A stretch of DNA of 64,000 nt from Coriobacteriaceae bacterium (lineage in GTDB: Bacteria > Actinomycetota > Coriobacteriia > Coriobacteriales > Coriobacteriaceae): assembly GCA_902399975.1 (NCBI GenBank), contig CABOHA010000005.1, positions 73,608 through 137,607 on the forward strand. Direction: 5' to 3'. The stretch's first letter is position 1, and each line of letters begins with the position of its first letter. A program made the position numbers and the translations under genes. Shown here in pieces: positions 62,414 to 64,000 of this stretch. The notes under the pieces are model-generated. The model ran no database searches. It was given only the letters and a program-made list of their open reading frames with translations, and was not told the DNA's origin.

Positions 62414-62995
62414 CTATACGAACCGATCGGGATAGAGCGTCTTATAGCGAACCCAGGCATTATTGACGCGAATCAGATAAGCCTGCGTCTCGGGGAAGGT
62501 AATCGCATTGTGAAGCGAGGTGCTCTGCTGCGCCCAACCATCCACATTGCCCATGCCGGCGTTATATGCGGCAATAGCGCTATCCGTCGACCCGTTGAAA
62601 TACGTTAGAAGATACGAAAGATACGCACAGCCAAACTCGATGTTCGTAGCGGGATCGTCAAGGTTGTCGGCCGAATACCCCCCACCGTCGACAAGACCCT
62701 TGGCGATCATATCCTGGGCAGTCTCGGGCATCAGCTGCATCAATCCCTGAGCACCCTGATTCGACTCAGCCTCGGGATCCCAATTCGATTCCGACTTAAT
62801 GACAGCGCACACCAGATACGGATCCAGATTATGCGAAATACTAGATTGCTTTACATACGCCTCGTAGTCAATGGGATACAGCGGCTTAAAGAAAGCCGCA
62901 GGAGCACACGAGTAAACGAATGAGATAAGGCCGAAGGCAAAAACGGCAGCCAGCGGTATAAGGCGATACCACGCAAAGAAACGTGTCTTAGGCAT
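62414..62995 (-). CDS. Membrane-anchored lytic transglycosylase (SLT family)
   Basis: 193-residue peptidoglycan-cleaving enzyme. One N-terminal span (LIPLAAVFAFGLISFVYSCA) anchors it outside the membrane. SLT motifs are clear: catalytic Glu in IKSESNWDPEAESNQGAQGLMQLMP (ES at about residue 68), AYLSYLLTYFNGSTDSAIAAYNAGMGNV. ATG 62995 is chosen because AAGGAGG lies 6 bases before it; an ATG six bases earlier sits within that spacing. Its start overlaps the end of coaE. Confidence 0.92.
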   Translation of the reverse strand: MPKTRFFAWYRLIPLAAVFAFGLISFVYSCAPAAFFKPLYPIDYEAYVKQSSISHNLDPYLVCAVIKSESNWDPEAESNQGAQGLMQLMPETAQDMIAKGLVDGGGYSADNLDDPATNIEFGCAYLSYLLTYFNGSTDSAIAAYNAGMGNVDGWAQQSTSLHNAITFPETQAYLIRVNNAWVRYKTLYPDRFV

Positions 62996-63629
62996 CGGCA
63001 TCCTCCTTATTCGCAGTGTCTATAAACCCATGGCATGCAAGCCATGAGTCAAGCTGCTCAAAGAGCGAATTATCGCCTGCGGCATTATCAATCACCGTTG
63101 TAGCGAGATTGCACAGCGCAGACTCATCGGGCTGGCAAGCAGAACGGGCATCGAAATCAGATGGCTCCATGCCACGCTGAATAGCACGCTCGCGACGAAC
63201 TGACAAAGGGGCGCTGATGACCAGAATTTCATCAGCCAAGCCAAATGCATCCTCAAAACCAGTCGGAGCAGAAACCTCGACAACCGCAAAGGGATAACGG
63301 GGAGATGAAACCGTACAGCAAACCGGATCGAGAATCCTAAGCGAAAGCTGTTCAATGAGAACGGGGTGCACAAGGTCATTGAGCCGTGCGACCGAATCAG
63401 GAGAAGCGAAAGCTCGAGAAGCGAGGATGCTGCGGCGAATGCCGCCCTCCTCATCCAAAATATCCCAGCCAAATTCTTCCGCGAGGGCATTGACGATATC
63501 GGAGCCTGGCACATACAGCGATTTGGCAAGCTCGTCCAGATCGATAAGCATGGCGCCATGAGATTCGAGATAGCGGCAGGCAGTCGACTTACCCGAAGCA
63601 ATATTGCCCAAGACAAAAACGGTAAACAT
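62988..63629 (-). CDS. coaE: Dephospho-CoA kinase
   Basis: 213-residue kinase for the last step of coenzyme A synthesis. P-loop LGNIASGKSTACRYL (about 6-20), DLDELAKSLYVPGSDIVNALAEEFG with the conserved Asp and the LHP-type motif LVHPVLIEQL. The usual GxxGSGKS is relaxed to GNIASGKS. Sequence is rather divergent for CoaE, so the exact member is slightly uncertain. ATG 63629 lies 5 bases after AGGGAGG. Overlaps the transglycosylase gene by 8 bases. Confidence 0.85.
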   Translation of the reverse strand: MFTVFVLGNIASGKSTACRYLESHGAMLIDLDELAKSLYVPGSDIVNALAEEFGWDILDEEGGIRRSILASRAFASPDSVARLNDLVHPVLIEQLSLRILDPVCCTVSSPRYPFAVVEVSAPTGFEDAFGLADEILVISAPLSVRRERAIQRGMEPSDFDARSACQPDESALCNLATTVIDNAAGDNSLFEQLDSWLACHGFIDTANKEDADA

Positions 63630-63756
63630 CAAGTCCTCCCTAACGCCAATGGGAGTTATTATCGCGCAAATACAAAAGAAGGACTCAAAATACAGCCAAA
63701 CAGTAAGACAAGCTAAAAGAAGGCGAGTTCTTGTATTACAGCTCTTTATAAAACGC

Positions 63757-63788
63757 AAAAAAGGGGGAGGCCGCGAGGCCTCCCCCTT
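63757..63788 (-). terminator. Terminator of the rRNA operon
   Basis: Perfect 12-bp stem (63761-63772 with 63777-63788, loop GCGA) followed by U6 on the minus strand (63757-63762). Ends the transcript that carries the 5S rRNA. A small GACGGC/GCCGTC stem (about 63800-63816) lies between it and the 5S. Confidence 0.92.
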
Positions 63789-63820
63789 CTAAGTCCAATG
63801 ACGGCTCGGTGCCGTCCACC

Positions 63821-63937
63821 GGTCAGCGGCGCCCTGGCCTCCCACGGGCTGGCCCCGCAGTACTCTCGGCGCGATGGGGCTTAGCTTCCGGGTTCGGAAC
63901 GGGACCGGGCGTGCCCCCCATGCTCTGGCCGCTGACC
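63821..63937 (-). rRNA. rrf: 5S ribosomal RNA
   Basis: About 117 bases on the minus strand. Helix I pairs GGTCAGCGGC with GCCGCTGACC at the ends; internal landmarks of 5S rRNA are seen, including CCCGTTCCGAACCCGGAAG and GAGAGTACTGCGGGG. The 23S and 16S genes would lie to the right, outside the window; 63938-64000 is the 23S-5S spacer. Ends are uncertain by a few bases. Confidence 0.95.
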
Positions 63938-64000
63938 GGTGGGCGGCGCCCACCGTTACGGTGTCCTGGGTCTAACATCTACGTGCCCTGGGGGCCGCAT

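Noticed and set aside
1..64000. CRISPR array, prophage, insertion sequence or toxin-antitoxin system
   Set aside because: No regularly spaced repeats, transposase, integrase, phage or paired toxin-antitoxin genes were found on either strand.

Overview
The window reads as chromosomal DNA of a high-GC Gram-positive gut bacterium of the class Coriobacteriia, most likely Collinsella or a close relative. This is inferred from gene content and style (WhiA, RapZ, MurJ, Tat-type lipoproteins, a SecG next to glycolysis, strong GGAGG ribosome sites, oligopeptide and sialic-acid transport); no marker such as 16S rRNA lies inside the window to prove it. Almost every base belongs to ordinary chromosomal genes; no phage, plasmid, insertion sequence or CRISPR array was seen.

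Layout. 1-571: a secreted protein cut by the window edge. 884-2309: metY with a short Cys-containing leader ORF in front, divergent from a LysR regulator. 3470-5990 (+): RNase H, Gfo/Idh oxidoreductase, acylphosphatase, Fur/PerR-type regulator. 6006-7897 (-): HAD phosphatase and a UreE-like/SlyD-like pair. 8018-9882 (+): M19 dipeptidase and a YgjP-type metalloprotease. 9889-11559 (-): folE-HD-folB pterin genes. 11626-14856 (-): anaerobic ribonucleotide reductase nrdD-nrdG with an NrdR box upstream. 15523-18375 (-): tRNA-Val, three identical tRNA-Gly and a tRNA-Cys around an alpha-glucosidase gene. 18481-21654 (-): a partner-switching signalling pair. 21714-21803: tRNA-Leu. 22396-28340 (-): oppABCDF. 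28631-33717 (-): gap, pgk, tpiA, gpmI, secG. 33911-35749 (-): rapZ-whiA. 35869-46229 (-): a complete sialic-acid uptake and breakdown operon. 46595-53740 (-): uvrC, murJ, ybaK, uvrA. 53934-60056 (+): LTA-synthase-like protein, Mrp, two FAD proteins. 60122-63629 (-): uvrB, a lytic transglycosylase, coaE. 63821-63937 (-): 5S rRNA, the end of an rRNA operon that enters from the right.

How the genes work together. The 10-kb sialate block supplies a SatABCD-type ABC transporter with a permease-ATPase fusion, an O-acetyl esterase plus a sister protein that has lost its serine nucleophile, N-acetylneuraminate lyase, a ROK kinase and ManNAc-6-P epimerase; a perfect operator-like palindrome overlaps the -10 of its promoter. 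The folE-HD-folB trio may contain the often-missing phosphatase step of folate synthesis. All three UvrABC subunits are encoded within 16 kb. The lower half of glycolysis is one block feeding into secG.

The signals I think most deserve a second look are the Cys leader peptide/hairpin in front of metY, the HD protein between folE and folB, the orphan UreE-like protein beside a SlyD-type isomerase, the dead esterase paralogue, and a set of 80-140 bp nested palindromes placed between genes.
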